DNA of 64,000 nt from NCBI GenBank assembly GCA_963796915.1, contig CAWCNI010000002.1, positions 1,364,001 to 1,428,000 of the forward strand. Reading direction: 5' to 3'. The position numbers and the translations under genes are program-made. Source of the DNA: JAENWD01 sp963796915. Its GTDB lineage: Bacteria > Acidobacteriota > Vicinamibacteria > Vicinamibacterales > JAENWD01. The notes beneath the pieces are model-generated. The model worked only from the letters and a program-made list of their open reading frames with translations. It had not been told where the DNA came from and made no database searches. Of this stretch, positions 43,361-52,341 are shown piece by piece (position 1 is the first letter of the stretch; every line of letters begins with the position of its first letter).

Positions 43361-44626
43361 ATGGCCGCGCCAGTCTCAGCGTCAGGCAGCGGCACGAGCC
43401 GCTTTCCCAGTCTCACGACGCAGATTCTGATCGCGCTGGTCGCCGGCGTGCTGCTGGGCGTGATCTGGCCGTCGGCCGGCGTGGCGATTCGACCGCTGGC
43501 CGACCTGTTCCTGCGGCTCATCAAGATGATCCTCGCGCCGCTGGTGTTCTCGACGCTGGTCGTGGGCATCGCGGGCAACCACGACATCCGTGCCGTCGGG
43601 CGAATCGGCCTGAAGGCGCTGGCCTGGTTCGAGCTGGCCACGACGCTGGCGCTCGCGATCGGGCTGCTGCTGGTCAACGTGCTCCGCCCAGGCGCGGGGC
43701 TGACGCTGCCTGTGCACGGCGACGCCGCGGTGGTCGCGGGCATCGCCTCGCAGCAGCAGACGCCATGGGACATGCTGCTGCACATGGTGCCCACCTCCGT
43801 CATCGACGCGATGGCGCGCGGTGACATCCTGCAGGTGGTGGTCTTTGCCTCGTTCTTTGGCGTGGCGCTCGCAGCGCTCGGGCCTCGCGGCGCCGCCGTG
43901 ACGACAGTGCTCGACGGAGTCGCGCAGGTGATGTTCACGGTGACGGGCTACGTCATGCGGTTCGCGCCGATTGGTGTGCTGGCCGCAATGGCCTCCACCG
44001 TGGGCGGCCGCGGGCTGGGGATCCTCGTCACGCTCGGCAGCCTGGTCCTGACGCTCTATCTCGGACTGGCGCTCTTCCTCGTGCTGGTCGTCGGCGGTGC
44101 GTCCATCATCGCGCGCGTGCCGCTCGGTGCGTTCATCCGGGCGATTCGCGAACCGTTCCTGATTGCGTTCACCACCGCCAGCAGTGAGGCCGCGCTTCCG
44201 AAGGCCCTCGAAGTGATGGAGCAGTTCGGGGTGCCGAAGCCGATTGCGGGCTTCGTCCTGCCGGCGGGCTACAGCTTCAACCTGGACGGATCGACGCTGT
44301 ACCTGTCCGTCGCGTCGGTCTTCGTCGCGCAACTGGCCGGCATCCAGCTCTCGCTCGGCCAGCAGCTGTTCATGATGTTGACGTTGATGATCACCAGCAA
44401 GGGCGTCGCCGGCGTGCCGCGCGCGGGGCTGGTGATCCTGACCGCCACGCTCGCCACTTTCAGCCTGCCCCTCGAAGGCGCGGCGATCCTCCTCGGCATC
44501 GACCAGATTCTCGACATGGGCCGCACCGCCGTGAACGTCACCGGGAACTGCATCGCGGCGGTGGTCGTCGCTCGCTGGGAAGGGCAGCTCGACGACGACC
44601 GCATGCGCCGGTTCGACCGCGCATGA
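43361..44626 (+). CDS. Dicarboxylate/amino acid:cation symporter
   Basis: DAACS/GltP-family transporter, 421 residues, with eight or so transmembrane segments and two re-entrant loops. Signatures are FTTASSEAALPKALEVMEQFGVPK (the serine-rich HP1 hairpin), LPAGYSFNLDGSTLYLSVASVFVAQ (TM7 equivalent of NMDGT) and ITSKGVAGVPRAGLVILTATL (HP2). Takes up glutamate, aspartate or C4-dicarboxylates with H+ or Na+. It starts 3 nt after the aminotransferase and overlaps rfbD by 4 nt although it has no obvious link to the glycan pathway. Confidence 0.9.
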   Translation: MAAPVSASGSGTSRFPSLTTQILIALVAGVLLGVIWPSAGVAIRPLADLFLRLIKMILAPLVFSTLVVGIAGNHDIRAVGRIGLKALAWFELATTLALAIGLLLVNVLRPGAGLTLPVHGDAAVVAGIASQQQTPWDMLLHMVPTSVIDAMARGDILQVVVFASFFGVALAALGPRGAAVTTVLDGVAQVMFTVTGYVMRFAPIGVLAAMASTVGGRGLGILVTLGSLVLTLYLGLALFLVLVVGGASIIARVPLGAFIRAIREPFLIAFTTASSEAALPKALEVMEQFGVPKPIAGFVLPAGYSFNLDGSTLYLSVASVFVAQLAGIQLSLGQQLFMMLTLMITSKGVAGVPRAGLVILTATLATFSLPLEGAAILLGIDQILDMGRTAVNVTGNCIAAVVVARWEGQLDDDRMRRFDRA

Positions 44627-45474
44627 CGATGCCCACGGTCCTGGTGTTCGGTGCCGCGGGCCAGCTCGGACGCGCGACTGTCGATCGCCTCGCGGGGCGG
44701 GCAGACGTGACCGGCCTGACACGGCGCGACGTGGACGTCACCGACCACGCCTCCGTCGCGGCAGTGCTCCAGCAACGCCGGCCCGGCGTCGTCATCAATT
44801 GCACCGCCTACAACGCCGTGGACCAGGCGGAAGATGACGCGGTCACCGCGCTGCGCGTGAACGCGCTGGCCGTGCAGTCGATGGCGCACGCGGCCGCGTC
44901 AATCGGGGCCGTGCTGGTCCACTACAGCACCGACTTCGTCTTCGACGGCCGCGCGGAGTCGCCCTACACCGAGGCCGACGCGCCCAATCCGCAGAGCGTC
45001 TACGCGCAGTCCAAACTGATTGGCGAATGGCTGGCCGCGTCGGCGCCTCACGCGTTCATCCTGCGGGTCGAGAGCCTCTTCGGTGGCGCGGCGGCGCGCA
45101 GCAGCATCGATCGCATCGTCGCCAGCCTGCGCGCGGGCGACACCGCGCGTGTCTTCGTCGATCGCGTCGTCACGCCGTCGTACGTCGACGATGTGGTGGA
45201 GGCGACCTGGACATTGGTGACCGGCGGCGCTGCCCCCGGGGTCTACCATGCCGTCAACTCCGGGCAGACGACGTGGCACGGCATCGGCGAGGAGGTTGCG
45301 CGCCTGCTCGGCGCTCCGGCGTCACGGCTCGTGGCGGTGAAGACCGACGACGTGCCCATGCGCGCGCCGCGGCCGCGATACTGCGCGCTGTCGAACGAGA
45401 AGTTGCGGGCCGCTGGCGCGGCGATGCCCGCGTGGGACGACGCGCTGGCGCGCTACCTGCGTCCGCAGGCCTGA
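44623..45474 (+). CDS. rfbD: dTDP-4-dehydrorhamnose reductase family protein
   Basis: SDR enzyme that reduces dTDP-4-keto-L-rhamnose to dTDP-L-rhamnose. The 283-residue protein has VLVFGAAGQLGRATVDRLAG, NCTAYNAVDQAEDDAVTALRVNA, VHYSTDFVFDGRAESPYTE and the catalytic YAQSKLIGEWLA (YxxxK). The rfbA, rfbB and rfbC partners are not in the window, so an orphan role or the partner genes elsewhere must be assumed. Translationally coupled to the symporter. Confidence 0.85.
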   Translation: MTMPTVLVFGAAGQLGRATVDRLAGRADVTGLTRRDVDVTDHASVAAVLQQRRPGVVINCTAYNAVDQAEDDAVTALRVNALAVQSMAHAAASIGAVLVHYSTDFVFDGRAESPYTEADAPNPQSVYAQSKLIGEWLAASAPHAFILRVESLFGGAAARSSIDRIVASLRAGDTARVFVDRVVTPSYVDDVVEATWTLVTGGAAPGVYHAVNSGQTTWHGIGEEVARLLGAPASRLVAVKTDDVPMRAPRPRYCALSNEKLRAAGAAMPAWDDALARYLRPQA

Positions 45475-45639
45475 CTCCACGGCGTTCGTCACACCACCCA
45501 TCCCAGAAATCACGTCGTTCATCGCGACGGCCCTGCCGCGGCCGTGACCAATGCCCTCGCCGGAGGGACAGTCAGGCGCCGCTCCTCCCGACGCAGTGCT
45601 AACGTCGGCGGCGACGAGCAGGGCGGGGAGGCCCACTTC

Positions 45640-46713
45640 ATGCGTCGATGCCGCTTCACCTCCGGACGTGCGCTTGCTGCCGTATTTGCGGCGCTCAGCG
45701 CCTTTGTCATCAGCGTCCCGCGGGAGGCCGCCGCGCAGGTGCCGCTCACGCTGCCCCAGCCAAGCCAGGCGGCGACGGCGAGTCAACGGATCGGGCTGAC
45801 CGACATCGCGATCGCCTATCACCGCCCTGCGGTCAACAAGCGGGAAGTGTGGGGCAAGCTCGTGCCGTACGGACAGGTCTGGCGAGCGGGCGCCAATGAG
45901 AACACCGTCATCACGTTCAGCACGCCGGTGACTGTCGCGGGCCACGCCCTGGCCGCTGGCGCGTACGGGCTGCACATGATTCCGACCGAGCACGACTGGA
46001 CTGTCATCTTCAATCGCGAGTCGAAGGCGTGGGGCAGCTTCTTCTACGACGAGGCCGACGACGTCGCGCGGGTCACGGTGACGCCGGCCGCCGCGCCCTA
46101 CGAGGAGCATCTCGTCTACACGTTCGATGACCCCACCGACCGCGCGGTCGTGGCGACGCTGCATTGGGAGAAGCTGGCAGTGCCGATCCGGATCGACGTC
46201 GACACGCCGGCGGTGGTCGCCGCCAGCCTGCACACCGAGCTGCACGGGCTGCAGGGCTTCTCCTGGCAGCGGATGGCGCAGGCGGCGGAGTGGTGCGCGA
46301 ACAACAACGTGAACCTGGACGAGGCGCAGAAGTGGGCGGACCAGGCGGTGGCGCAGCAGGAGAACTTCACCACGCTCAACGCGAAAGCCGCGGTGGCCGA
46401 TCGCAAGGGGCAAAGCGCCGCATCCACGGAGCTTCACACCAGGGCTCTCGCGGCAGCGACCGAAGCGGAGCTGAACCAGTTCGGCTACACGCAGCTCCAG
46501 GGCGGGAAGGTGGACGACGCCATTGCCACGTTCCGCGACAACATCAAGCGGCATCCCGAGTCGTGGAACACCTACGACAGTCTTGGCGAGGCGCTCGCGC
46601 TTAAAGGGCAGAAGAGCGAGGCCGTCGCCAGCTACCAGAAGGCGCTGGCGATGACGAAGGATCCGAAGCAGAAGGACCGTATCAACGCGATCCTCGGCAA
46701 GCTTTCGAGCTAG
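45640..46713 (+). CDS. DUF2911 protein with C-terminal TPRs, exported
   Basis: A 357-residue protein starting at the ATG at 45640, 9 nt after GGGGAGG; the longer upstream frame lacks a ribosome site and a reason to exist. A signal peptide (ALAAVFAALSAFVISVPREAAAQ) is followed by a DUF2911 domain (about 30-170: YHRPAVNKREVWGKLVPYGQVWRAGANENT, LAAGAYGLHMIPTEHDWTVIFN) and TPR-like helices to the C-terminus (NTYDSLGEALALKGQKSEAVASYQKAL). DUF2911 is common in Acidobacteriota and Bacteroidota; its function is unknown. Confidence 0.85.
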   Translation: MRRCRFTSGRALAAVFAALSAFVISVPREAAAQVPLTLPQPSQAATASQRIGLTDIAIAYHRPAVNKREVWGKLVPYGQVWRAGANENTVITFSTPVTVAGHALAAGAYGLHMIPTEHDWTVIFNRESKAWGSFFYDEADDVARVTVTPAAAPYEEHLVYTFDDPTDRAVVATLHWEKLAVPIRIDVDTPAVVAASLHTELHGLQGFSWQRMAQAAEWCANNNVNLDEAQKWADQAVAQQENFTTLNAKAAVADRKGQSAASTELHTRALAAATEAELNQFGYTQLQGGKVDDAIATFRDNIKRHPESWNTYDSLGEALALKGQKSEAVASYQKALAMTKDPKQKDRINAILGKLSS

Positions 46714-46728
46714 CGCATTCAGGAAGCA

Positions 46729-46786
46729 GGCAGCAGGCAGCAGGCAGCAGCACCTACGGTCGCCTTGCTGCCTACTGCCTACTGCC
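46729..46786. repeat. Inverted pair of heptanucleotide tandem arrays (GGCAGCA / TGCTGCC)
   Basis: Three tandem GGCAGCA units (46729-46749) face three inverted units TGCTGCC, TACTGCC, TACTGCC (46766-46786) across a 16-nt spacer. A stem of up to 21 bp with two mismatches can form. The array lies in the 89-nt gap between the converging DUF2911 and methyltransferase genes. Unit length and arrangement equal those of the array at 2851-2993. Confidence 0.85.
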
Positions 46787-46802
46787 AGCCGCCCGCTACA
46801 CC

Positions 46803-48236
46803 CTACAGCCGTTCACCAATTGCCGCGTAGTCCTGCGGCGCGAACAGCAGCGCGTTGAGCCGCGTCGCGTTGCCGTTCAGCGTCTGCACGAGATCGAAGA
46901 TCGCGGGCGGATCGTCGGGGCGAAGCGGAAGGGTCTGCAGGCGGTCCTCGTCGCGCAGGGGCGATCGATAGTCGATGCGCGCGTTGCCGAAGCCGCTCGC
47001 CGTCAGCAGGTACTGCAGCGTCTCGGGGTGCAGCGGACGCTGATGGGTGAGATCGCGGATGTAGCTCGAGAAAAACGCGAACCACGACGCCGCATTGATC
47101 GTCTCGAGGACGATGCGCGCGCCCGGCCGCAGCTTGTGATACGCGAGCTCCAGTGCGCGAATCAACTCGCCCGGGGGTAGATGTTCGACGACCTGGAGCG
47201 CGATGAGCCCGCCGAGTGATCCGTCCGGCACCGCCGACAGGTAGCTGACCAGGTCGCCCTCGACGACGTCGAGTCCGCGCGCGCGGCAGACTTCCACCAT
47301 CTCGTGATTCGTGTCGAGCCCGCGTGCGCCGATGCCGGCCTCACGCAGCAGATCCAGGAACTCGCCCCTGCCGCAGCCGACGTCGAGCACGTCACTGGCG
47401 CCGGCAAACAACGGGACATACGAGAGCTGGCGCGCGCGAATCTCTTCGCGAGAGCCGCGAAAGCGATCTTCGAAGCCGACGTACTTGTAGCTCTCGAGCG
47501 CTTCGACGGCCGGAGGCGTGTGGTCCGCGACGCCGGCCGCAGGCGGGCCGCTGGCGAGCAGGCGCTCCATCTCACGCTTCACGGTCATCGTCGCCTGCTG
47601 GAGGGAACCGAGGTGTCCCTGCAGGTCGTGGTGGGCAGTGTTCACGGCGGACATCTGTCCAAGCAGACGCGCGTCGCGCGCCTTGATGGCCTCGACGTGC
47701 CGCATGACTTCCAGCGTCAGTGCATCCACCGTCTGGTCGTAGACGGCCATGATCGTGGCCTGGCGGAGGCGATCGCCGGAATCGACGTAGGCGGTGAACT
47801 GCTGGAAATACCGGATCAGGTGCGAGTGGAAGCGGTTCAGGACGTTGACGTGCTCGCGGACGGCGTCGGTCACTCGCGCGAGCGTCTCGACGCGGGCGCG
47901 TTCACTCTGCGTCGACCGGTTGACGTGATCGACCAGGCGCGAGTTGAACGCCTGCTGGCGCTCGAGCGGGGGCGATACGAGGCGCCAGATGAAGTGCGCC
48001 AGCCGCGACCGCACGCCGCGGGCGGGCGGCAGCGCGATGCCGGACAGGATCTCCCAGGATTGATTGAGCGGGACGACCTGATGATCGTCGACGGCTGCCG
48101 GCGCCGGCATGTCGACGGGAGGCGGCAGGGCGCGGTCGACGTCGGTGAGGGCGTCGTTGTAGGCGCGATCGGCGGCATCGCGCTCGAGACGCAGGCGCTC
48201 GAGCGTCTCGGCCGTGACCGGGCGCGTCACCGGCAT
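46803..48236 (-). CDS. SAM-dependent methyltransferase with long N-terminal coiled-coil region
   Basis: A 477-residue protein. The first 260 residues are helix-rich and probably coiled coil (LERLRLERDAADRAYNDALTDVDRAL, SLQQATMTVKREMERLL). The class I methyltransferase domain starts at about residue 285 with DVLDVGCGRGEFLDLLREAG (SAM motif I), then GDLVSYLSAVPDGSLGGLIALQVVEHLPP and LETINAASWFAFFSSYIRD. The combination resembles polysaccharide-terminating or lipopolysaccharide-modifying methyltransferases such as WbdD-type enzymes, but no kinase domain is present. It is the last gene in the polysaccharide-flavoured region. Confidence 0.75.
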   Translation of the reverse strand: MPVTRPVTAETLERLRLERDAADRAYNDALTDVDRALPPPVDMPAPAAVDDHQVVPLNQSWEILSGIALPPARGVRSRLAHFIWRLVSPPLERQQAFNSRLVDHVNRSTQSERARVETLARVTDAVREHVNVLNRFHSHLIRYFQQFTAYVDSGDRLRQATIMAVYDQTVDALTLEVMRHVEAIKARDARLLGQMSAVNTAHHDLQGHLGSLQQATMTVKREMERLLASGPPAAGVADHTPPAVEALESYKYVGFEDRFRGSREEIRARQLSYVPLFAGASDVLDVGCGRGEFLDLLREAGIGARGLDTNHEMVEVCRARGLDVVEGDLVSYLSAVPDGSLGGLIALQVVEHLPPGELIRALELAYHKLRPGARIVLETINAASWFAFFSSYIRDLTHQRPLHPETLQYLLTASGFGNARIDYRSPLRDEDRLQTLPLRPDDPPAIFDLVQTLNGNATRLNALLFAPQDYAAIGERL

Positions 48237-48240
48237 CGCG

Positions 48241-49014
48241 TCAGCGGCCTACCAGTCCTTCAACCGGACTGCTGGCATTGGCGTACGCGCGGCGCGGGAT
48301 CCGTCCCGACACGTAGGCCAGCCGTCCAGCCTCCACCGCGAGCCGCATGGCGCGCGCCATCGTGACCGGCTGCTGCGCGCCGGCGATGGCCGTGTTCATC
48401 AGCACGCCATCGGCGCCCAGTTCCATCGCCAGCGCCGCGTCCGACGCGGTGCCGACGCCGGCGTCGACGATGACAGGCACACGTGAGAATTCGCGGATGA
48501 TGCGGATGTTGTTCGGGTTCTGGATGCCGAGGCCCGACCCGATCGGGGCGCCCAGCGGCATCACCGCGACGGCGCCGGCGTCCTCGAGCTTGCGGCAGAC
48601 GACGGGATCGTCGGTGGTGTACGGCAGCACGACGAAGCCTTCCTTCACGAGGATGCGCGTGGCCTCGAGCAGGCCTTCGTTATCCGGAAAGAGGGTCCTC
48701 TCGTCGCCGATCACTTCGAGCTTCACCCAGTTGGACAGCCCCGCTTCGCGCCCGAGCCGCGCCGTGCGCACCGCTTCGTCCGCGGTGTAGCAGCCGGCTG
48801 TATTCGGCAGCAGCGTGTATTTCGACGAGTCGATGTAGTCGAGCAGCGATTCCCGCGACCGGTCCGAGATGTTGACGCGGCGCACCGCCACGGTGACCAT
48901 CTCGGCGCCCGAGGCTTCGTGCGCCTGCGCCATGACGGGGAACGACGGATATTTCCCCGTGCCGACGATGAGCCGGGATGAGAAGGTCCGCCCTGCGATG
49001 ACGAGTCCGTCCAT
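48241..49014 (-). CDS. thiG: Thiazole synthase
   Basis: Forms the thiazole phosphate of thiamine from deoxyxylulose phosphate, dehydroglycine or iminoglycine, and ThiS thiocarboxylate. The 257-residue TIM barrel shows FSSRLIVGTGKYPSF, NTAGCYTADEAVRTARL, the Schiff-base lysine region NWVKLEVIGDERTLFPD, VMPLGAPIGSGLGIQNP and VIVDAGVGTASDAALAMELGADGVLMNTAIA. Immediately follows thiS (3-nt gap). No thiF, thiH or thiO in this window. Confidence 0.95.
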   Translation of the reverse strand: MDGLVIAGRTFSSRLIVGTGKYPSFPVMAQAHEASGAEMVTVAVRRVNISDRSRESLLDYIDSSKYTLLPNTAGCYTADEAVRTARLGREAGLSNWVKLEVIGDERTLFPDNEGLLEATRILVKEGFVVLPYTTDDPVVCRKLEDAGAVAVMPLGAPIGSGLGIQNPNNIRIIREFSRVPVIVDAGVGTASDAALAMELGADGVLMNTAIAGAQQPVTMARAMRLAVEAGRLAYVSGRIPRRAYANASSPVEGLVGR

Positions 49015-49017
49015 TGG

Positions 49018-49218
49018 CTAGCCGCCACCCACGAAGTTCACGATCTCGATCTCGTCGCCGTCGCCGACAAGCTCCTGGTCGTACTGCGACCGGCGCACCA
49101 CCACCAGGTTCCGTTCCACGGCCACGCGCCGTGCGTCGATGCCAAGCGTCTCGAGCAGCGTCGCCAGCGAGACGGCCTGGGGCAACTCGTGAGCTTCGCC
49201 GTTCAGGACTATCCGCAC
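49018..49218 (-). CDS. thiS: Thiamine biosynthesis sulfur carrier
   Basis: Ubiquitin-like 66-residue sulfur carrier that donates thiocarboxylate sulfur to ThiG. Starts at a GTG (49218; VRIVLNGEAHELPQ); the more upstream ATG overlapping it leads to an early stop in another frame. The essential C-terminal Gly-Gly is present (VNFVGGG). Paired with thiG. Confidence 0.9.
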   Translation of the reverse strand: MRIVLNGEAHELPQAVSLATLLETLGIDARRVAVERNLVVVRRSQYDQELVGDGDEIEIVNFVGGG

Positions 49219-49414
49219 GTCATGACTCCATCGCGCGGGGACCGGCGTCTTGCTGCCGTCCTCGGCAGTCTCTAGCGTACCGCCTGACCGCGTGCAGGTC
49301 AAAGCCGGAACGGGCGCCGCCGCCAGCCGCGCCATGTAGAATAGCGCGGCCGATAACGGGGCACGGCACGGGCACGGCAACCCACGGGCAGCCGCAGAGG
49401 ATAGGTACTGTTCA

Positions 49415-50560
49415 ATGATCGCTGGAGTCATAGCCGAGACCCTCGATGGCGAGCGCCGTGTGGCGCTGGTCCCCGCGGTGCTGGCGCAGCTCACCAAGGG
49501 CGGCGTGTCGGTCGTGGTGCAGTCCGGGGCCGGCGCCGCTGCCGGATTTCCAGACGCCGAGTACGCGAAGCAGGGCGCGGAGCTCGCCGCCACCGCGGAG
49601 GACGTGGTGGCGCGTGCCGATGTGCTGCTGCGGGTGCGGCTCTCCCCACCAGACAGCGTGCCGGGACAGCGGGACCTGGCGCTGCTGCGGTCCGGACAGA
49701 CGCTCATCGCCTTTCTCGACCCGCTCAATCAGCCGGCCATCGCGCGTGCCCTGGCTGCGAAAGGCGTGACGGCGCTGTCGATGGAGCTGATGCCGCGGAT
49801 CACGCGCGCGCAGAGCATGGACGCGCTGTCGTCGATGGCGACCATCGCGGGGTACAAGGCCGTCCTGCTGGCCGCCAACGCCTTGCCGCGGATGTTTCCG
49901 ATGCTGACCACGGCGGCGGGGACCGTCAAGCCGGCGCGCGTGTTCGTGATTGGCGCTGGCGTCGCCGGGTTGCAGGCCATCTCCACGGCACGACGGCTCG
50001 GCGCGCCCGTCGAGGCTTACGACGTGCGGCCGGCGTCGAAAGAACAGGTCCAGAGCGTCGGCGCGAAGTTCGTGGAGCTGCCGCTCGAGGCCACGGACAC
50101 CGAAGACAAGGGCGGCTACGCGAAAGCGCAGGACGAGTCGTTCTATCGCCGGCAGCGCGAGGTGATGACGAAAGTCGTCGCCGCCAGCGACGTCGTCATC
50201 ACGACCGCGGCGATTCCCGGCAAGCGCTCGCCGGTGCTGGTGACAGAGGAGATGGTGAAGGGGATGGCGCCAGGCTCGGTGATCGTGGATCTCGCCGCCG
50301 AGCGCGGCGGCAACTGCGAGCTCACCCGGGCCGACGAGCAGATCACCGCGCACGGCGTGACCATCTTCGGCCCGACCAACCTGCCGGCGACAGTGCCGTA
50401 CCACGCCAGCCAGATGTACGCGAAGAACATCACGACGTTCCTCGCGCACCTCGTGAAAGACGGGCAGCTCGCGCTCAGCGCCGACGACGAGATTGCCCGC
50501 GACACGCTCGTGACCGAGGGCGGTCAGATCGTGCAGGAGCGGATCAAGGCGCTGCTGTAG
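49415..50560 (+). CDS. pntAA: NAD(P) transhydrogenase alpha subunit, domain I (PntAA type)
   Basis: NAD(H)-binding domain of proton-translocating transhydrogenase, 381 residues, related to alanine dehydrogenase. It has AETLDGERRVALVPAVLAQLTKGG, ALSMELMPRITRAQSMDALSSMATIAGYKA, VFVIGAGVAGLQAISTARRLGAPVEAYDVRP and SVIVDLAAERGGNCELTRADEQ, which are PntA rather than alanine dehydrogenase motifs. In three-subunit systems pntAB and pntB should follow, but a convergent SET-domain gene overlaps its last 17 bp instead. The partners must be elsewhere or the gene is an orphan. Confidence 0.85.
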   Translation: MIAGVIAETLDGERRVALVPAVLAQLTKGGVSVVVQSGAGAAAGFPDAEYAKQGAELAATAEDVVARADVLLRVRLSPPDSVPGQRDLALLRSGQTLIAFLDPLNQPAIARALAAKGVTALSMELMPRITRAQSMDALSSMATIAGYKAVLLAANALPRMFPMLTTAAGTVKPARVFVIGAGVAGLQAISTARRLGAPVEAYDVRPASKEQVQSVGAKFVELPLEATDTEDKGGYAKAQDESFYRRQREVMTKVVAASDVVITTAAIPGKRSPVLVTEEMVKGMAPGSVIVDLAAERGGNCELTRADEQITAHGVTIFGPTNLPATVPYHASQMYAKNITTFLAHLVKDGQLALSADDEIARDTLVTEGGQIVQERIKALL

Positions 50561-51092
50561 TCGAAGGGCCGGAGGAGTTCCTGTCGGGCCGATCTTCTCG
50601 CAGGGCAGCCACCCGCTCGGCATGCTCGGCGACGAACCACGGAGACAGCAGCGGCAGGTATTCCCGCTGGGTCTCCAGCGGCAGCTCGAAAAAGCTCGCA
50701 GGCACCACTCCACGACACCGCGCGGCGCCGCACTCGCACCTCCAGACGGCACCTCCATCGCAGTCGATGATGTAGTCGTAGGTGATCTCCTCGCCGGCCG
50801 CAATCGAGCGGCGCGCGATCACTGCCCGCCGCTCACCCGTCCACTGGACGTACGCACTCGGATCGCAGCTCGAGTTGATGTGACGCTCGGGCTCCGGCAT
50901 GAGGACGACGCGGCCGCCGGCGAGGTAGTCCTGGTGGGTCGGCAGCTCGCCCAGTTCAGGGCGTAGCGGGTGTGCCTCGTCCACGACCCGGCTGTCGTCG
51001 ATCCAGAGGACCGTCTCACCGGGCGCGAAGCCGCGAGCCGCGAACACGCCGAAGCCATGGATGGCGGAGTGCCGAACCTCGACGTCAGGCAC
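50544..51092 (-). CDS. SET-domain protein-lysine methyltransferase-like protein
   Basis: A 182-residue protein that is almost entirely a SET domain: VEVRHSAIHGFGVFAARGFAPGE (N-terminal SET strand), HINSSCDPSAYVQW (NH.C motif region of the SAM pocket), GEEITYDYII with the catalytic Tyr, and a post-SET-like zinc cluster CECGAARC. Bacterial SET proteins are uncommon outside Chlamydiae, Legionella and some environmental phyla; substrates are mostly unknown. Convergent overlap of 17 bp with pntAA. The neighbour on its 5' side is a VCBS-type protein on the same strand. Confidence 0.85.
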   Translation of the reverse strand: MPDVEVRHSAIHGFGVFAARGFAPGETVLWIDDSRVVDEAHPLRPELGELPTHQDYLAGGRVVLMPEPERHINSSCDPSAYVQWTGERRAVIARRSIAAGEEITYDYIIDCDGGAVWRCECGAARCRGVVPASFFELPLETQREYLPLLSPWFVAEHAERVAALREDRPDRNSSGPSTTAAP

Positions 51093-51101
51093 CGGCGAGC
51101 C

Positions 51102-52334
51102 TCAGTGAGGGAGCGGATGGTTCAGCCACACGTCCACCCGGGGCGCGTTCCAGTTGTACGGCTTCTGCAGGATGTCGAGGCGCCCGTCGCCGTCCAGGTC
51201 CGCGAGCCGCGTTTCGTGGAAGCCCATGCCGTGCGCCAGCTCCACGGTGTCGAAGTGGCCGTGGCCATCGCCGTAGAAGATGAGCGCCCGCGCGTCGGGA
51301 TTGTCCGGGACCGAAGCAGACTCCTTCCACTTGGCCATCTCCGCCGCGAAGATGTCCATGTGCCCGTCGCCGTCGATGTCTCCCAGCGCGAGGCTGTGGC
51401 CATGGACGAAGTCGCCCGCGATCAGATCGTGCCCGGTCCAGGACGCTGCAACCCGCGGGTCGCCGTCGCACGAAAACCAGCGGAGCGGGCCGGTGCCGTC
51501 ACCGGGCGCGATGACCACCTCGGGGCGTCCGCCCTCGACAATCTGACCGGCGAGAATCCGCCCGCCGAGGGGCGCGATCTTGATTGGCACAAACGTCGTG
51601 CCCGACGTGTGCTGGAACCAGGCATTGCCGGCGAGCAGGTCGTCGTGCCCATCGCCGTCGATGTCGGCCACGGCCATGCCTTCTGGATACAGGCCGCCGG
51701 GCTCGCCGGCAGCGCCCGCGAAGATCGTCGTCGCCGGCCATGGCTCCGTCGTGCGCGGATTGGGAGGAATTGGCGCCAGCAGGATGGACTTCGCGTTCTG
51801 GTTCCAGAAGGCGAGCTGCGCCCGTCCGGTCCCGAGGAAGTCGCCGAAGATCTGATCGTGGTGCTGGGTGGCGCCGCCGGACTTGACACGGCGCCGCGTC
51901 CATCGTCGATCGGGCTGATAGTCGCGGCCCGGGTTCTCCCACCACCACACCTCGCTGCTCTGCCAGTCGCCGCCGAAGACGAGATCGAGGTCGCCGTCCC
52001 CGTCGACGTCGTAAGCGGCACCACCAGCTTCGACGGTGAGGAAGTCGGGCTCGATCGCCTGCCGCGTCCACCCGTTCGCCGTTCGGCGGTACCAGACCAG
52101 CGCAGGCGCCACCTGTCTGAAGCTCAGGACGAAGTCGTTGACGCCGTCGCCGTCGAGATCAGCGACGAGCGATCCTGTCTGTTGCGTGGACGCGCCAGGC
52201 ACCGGCAGATCGCCGGTCGACGAGGAGAGGTGCTGCCACCTGACGCGATCGCGGGAGTCGGCGGCTCCGCCGGCCAGCAGCGCCAGAGCTGAGATCGCCG
52301 CCACCAACTGCGCTGTCCCGGACGTCGTCATCAC
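51102..52334 (-). CDS. Exported FG-GAP/VCBS-repeat protein
   Basis: A 410-residue protein with an N-terminal signal (LVAAISALALLAGGAADS) and at least five calcium-binding FG-GAP-type loops: DLDGDGVNDFVLSF, DVDGDGDLDLVFGG, DIDGDGHDDLLAG, DIDGDGHMDIFAA and DLDGDGRLDILQKP. These build a beta-propeller, probably seven-bladed, of the kind found in surface adhesins and in cytochrome-linked proteins. No catalytic motif seen. It is 9 nt from the SET gene and 7 nt from the small membrane protein gene, so the three may be one operon. Confidence 0.85.
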   Translation of the reverse strand: MMTTSGTAQLVAAISALALLAGGAADSRDRVRWQHLSSSTGDLPVPGASTQQTGSLVADLDGDGVNDFVLSFRQVAPALVWYRRTANGWTRQAIEPDFLTVEAGGAAYDVDGDGDLDLVFGGDWQSSEVWWWENPGRDYQPDRRWTRRRVKSGGATQHHDQIFGDFLGTGRAQLAFWNQNAKSILLAPIPPNPRTTEPWPATTIFAGAAGEPGGLYPEGMAVADIDGDGHDDLLAGNAWFQHTSGTTFVPIKIAPLGGRILAGQIVEGGRPEVVIAPGDGTGPLRWFSCDGDPRVAASWTGHDLIAGDFVHGHSLALGDIDGDGHMDIFAAEMAKWKESASVPDNPDARALIFYGDGHGHFDTVELAHGMGFHETRLADLDGDGRLDILQKPYNWNAPRVDVWLNHPLPH

Positions 52335-52341
52335 CGCTCCT

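Noticed and set aside
49415..50560. Alanine dehydrogenase instead of transhydrogenase alpha
   Set aside because: Motifs around MELMPRITRAQSMDALSSMATIAGYKA and GGNCELT are those of PntA.
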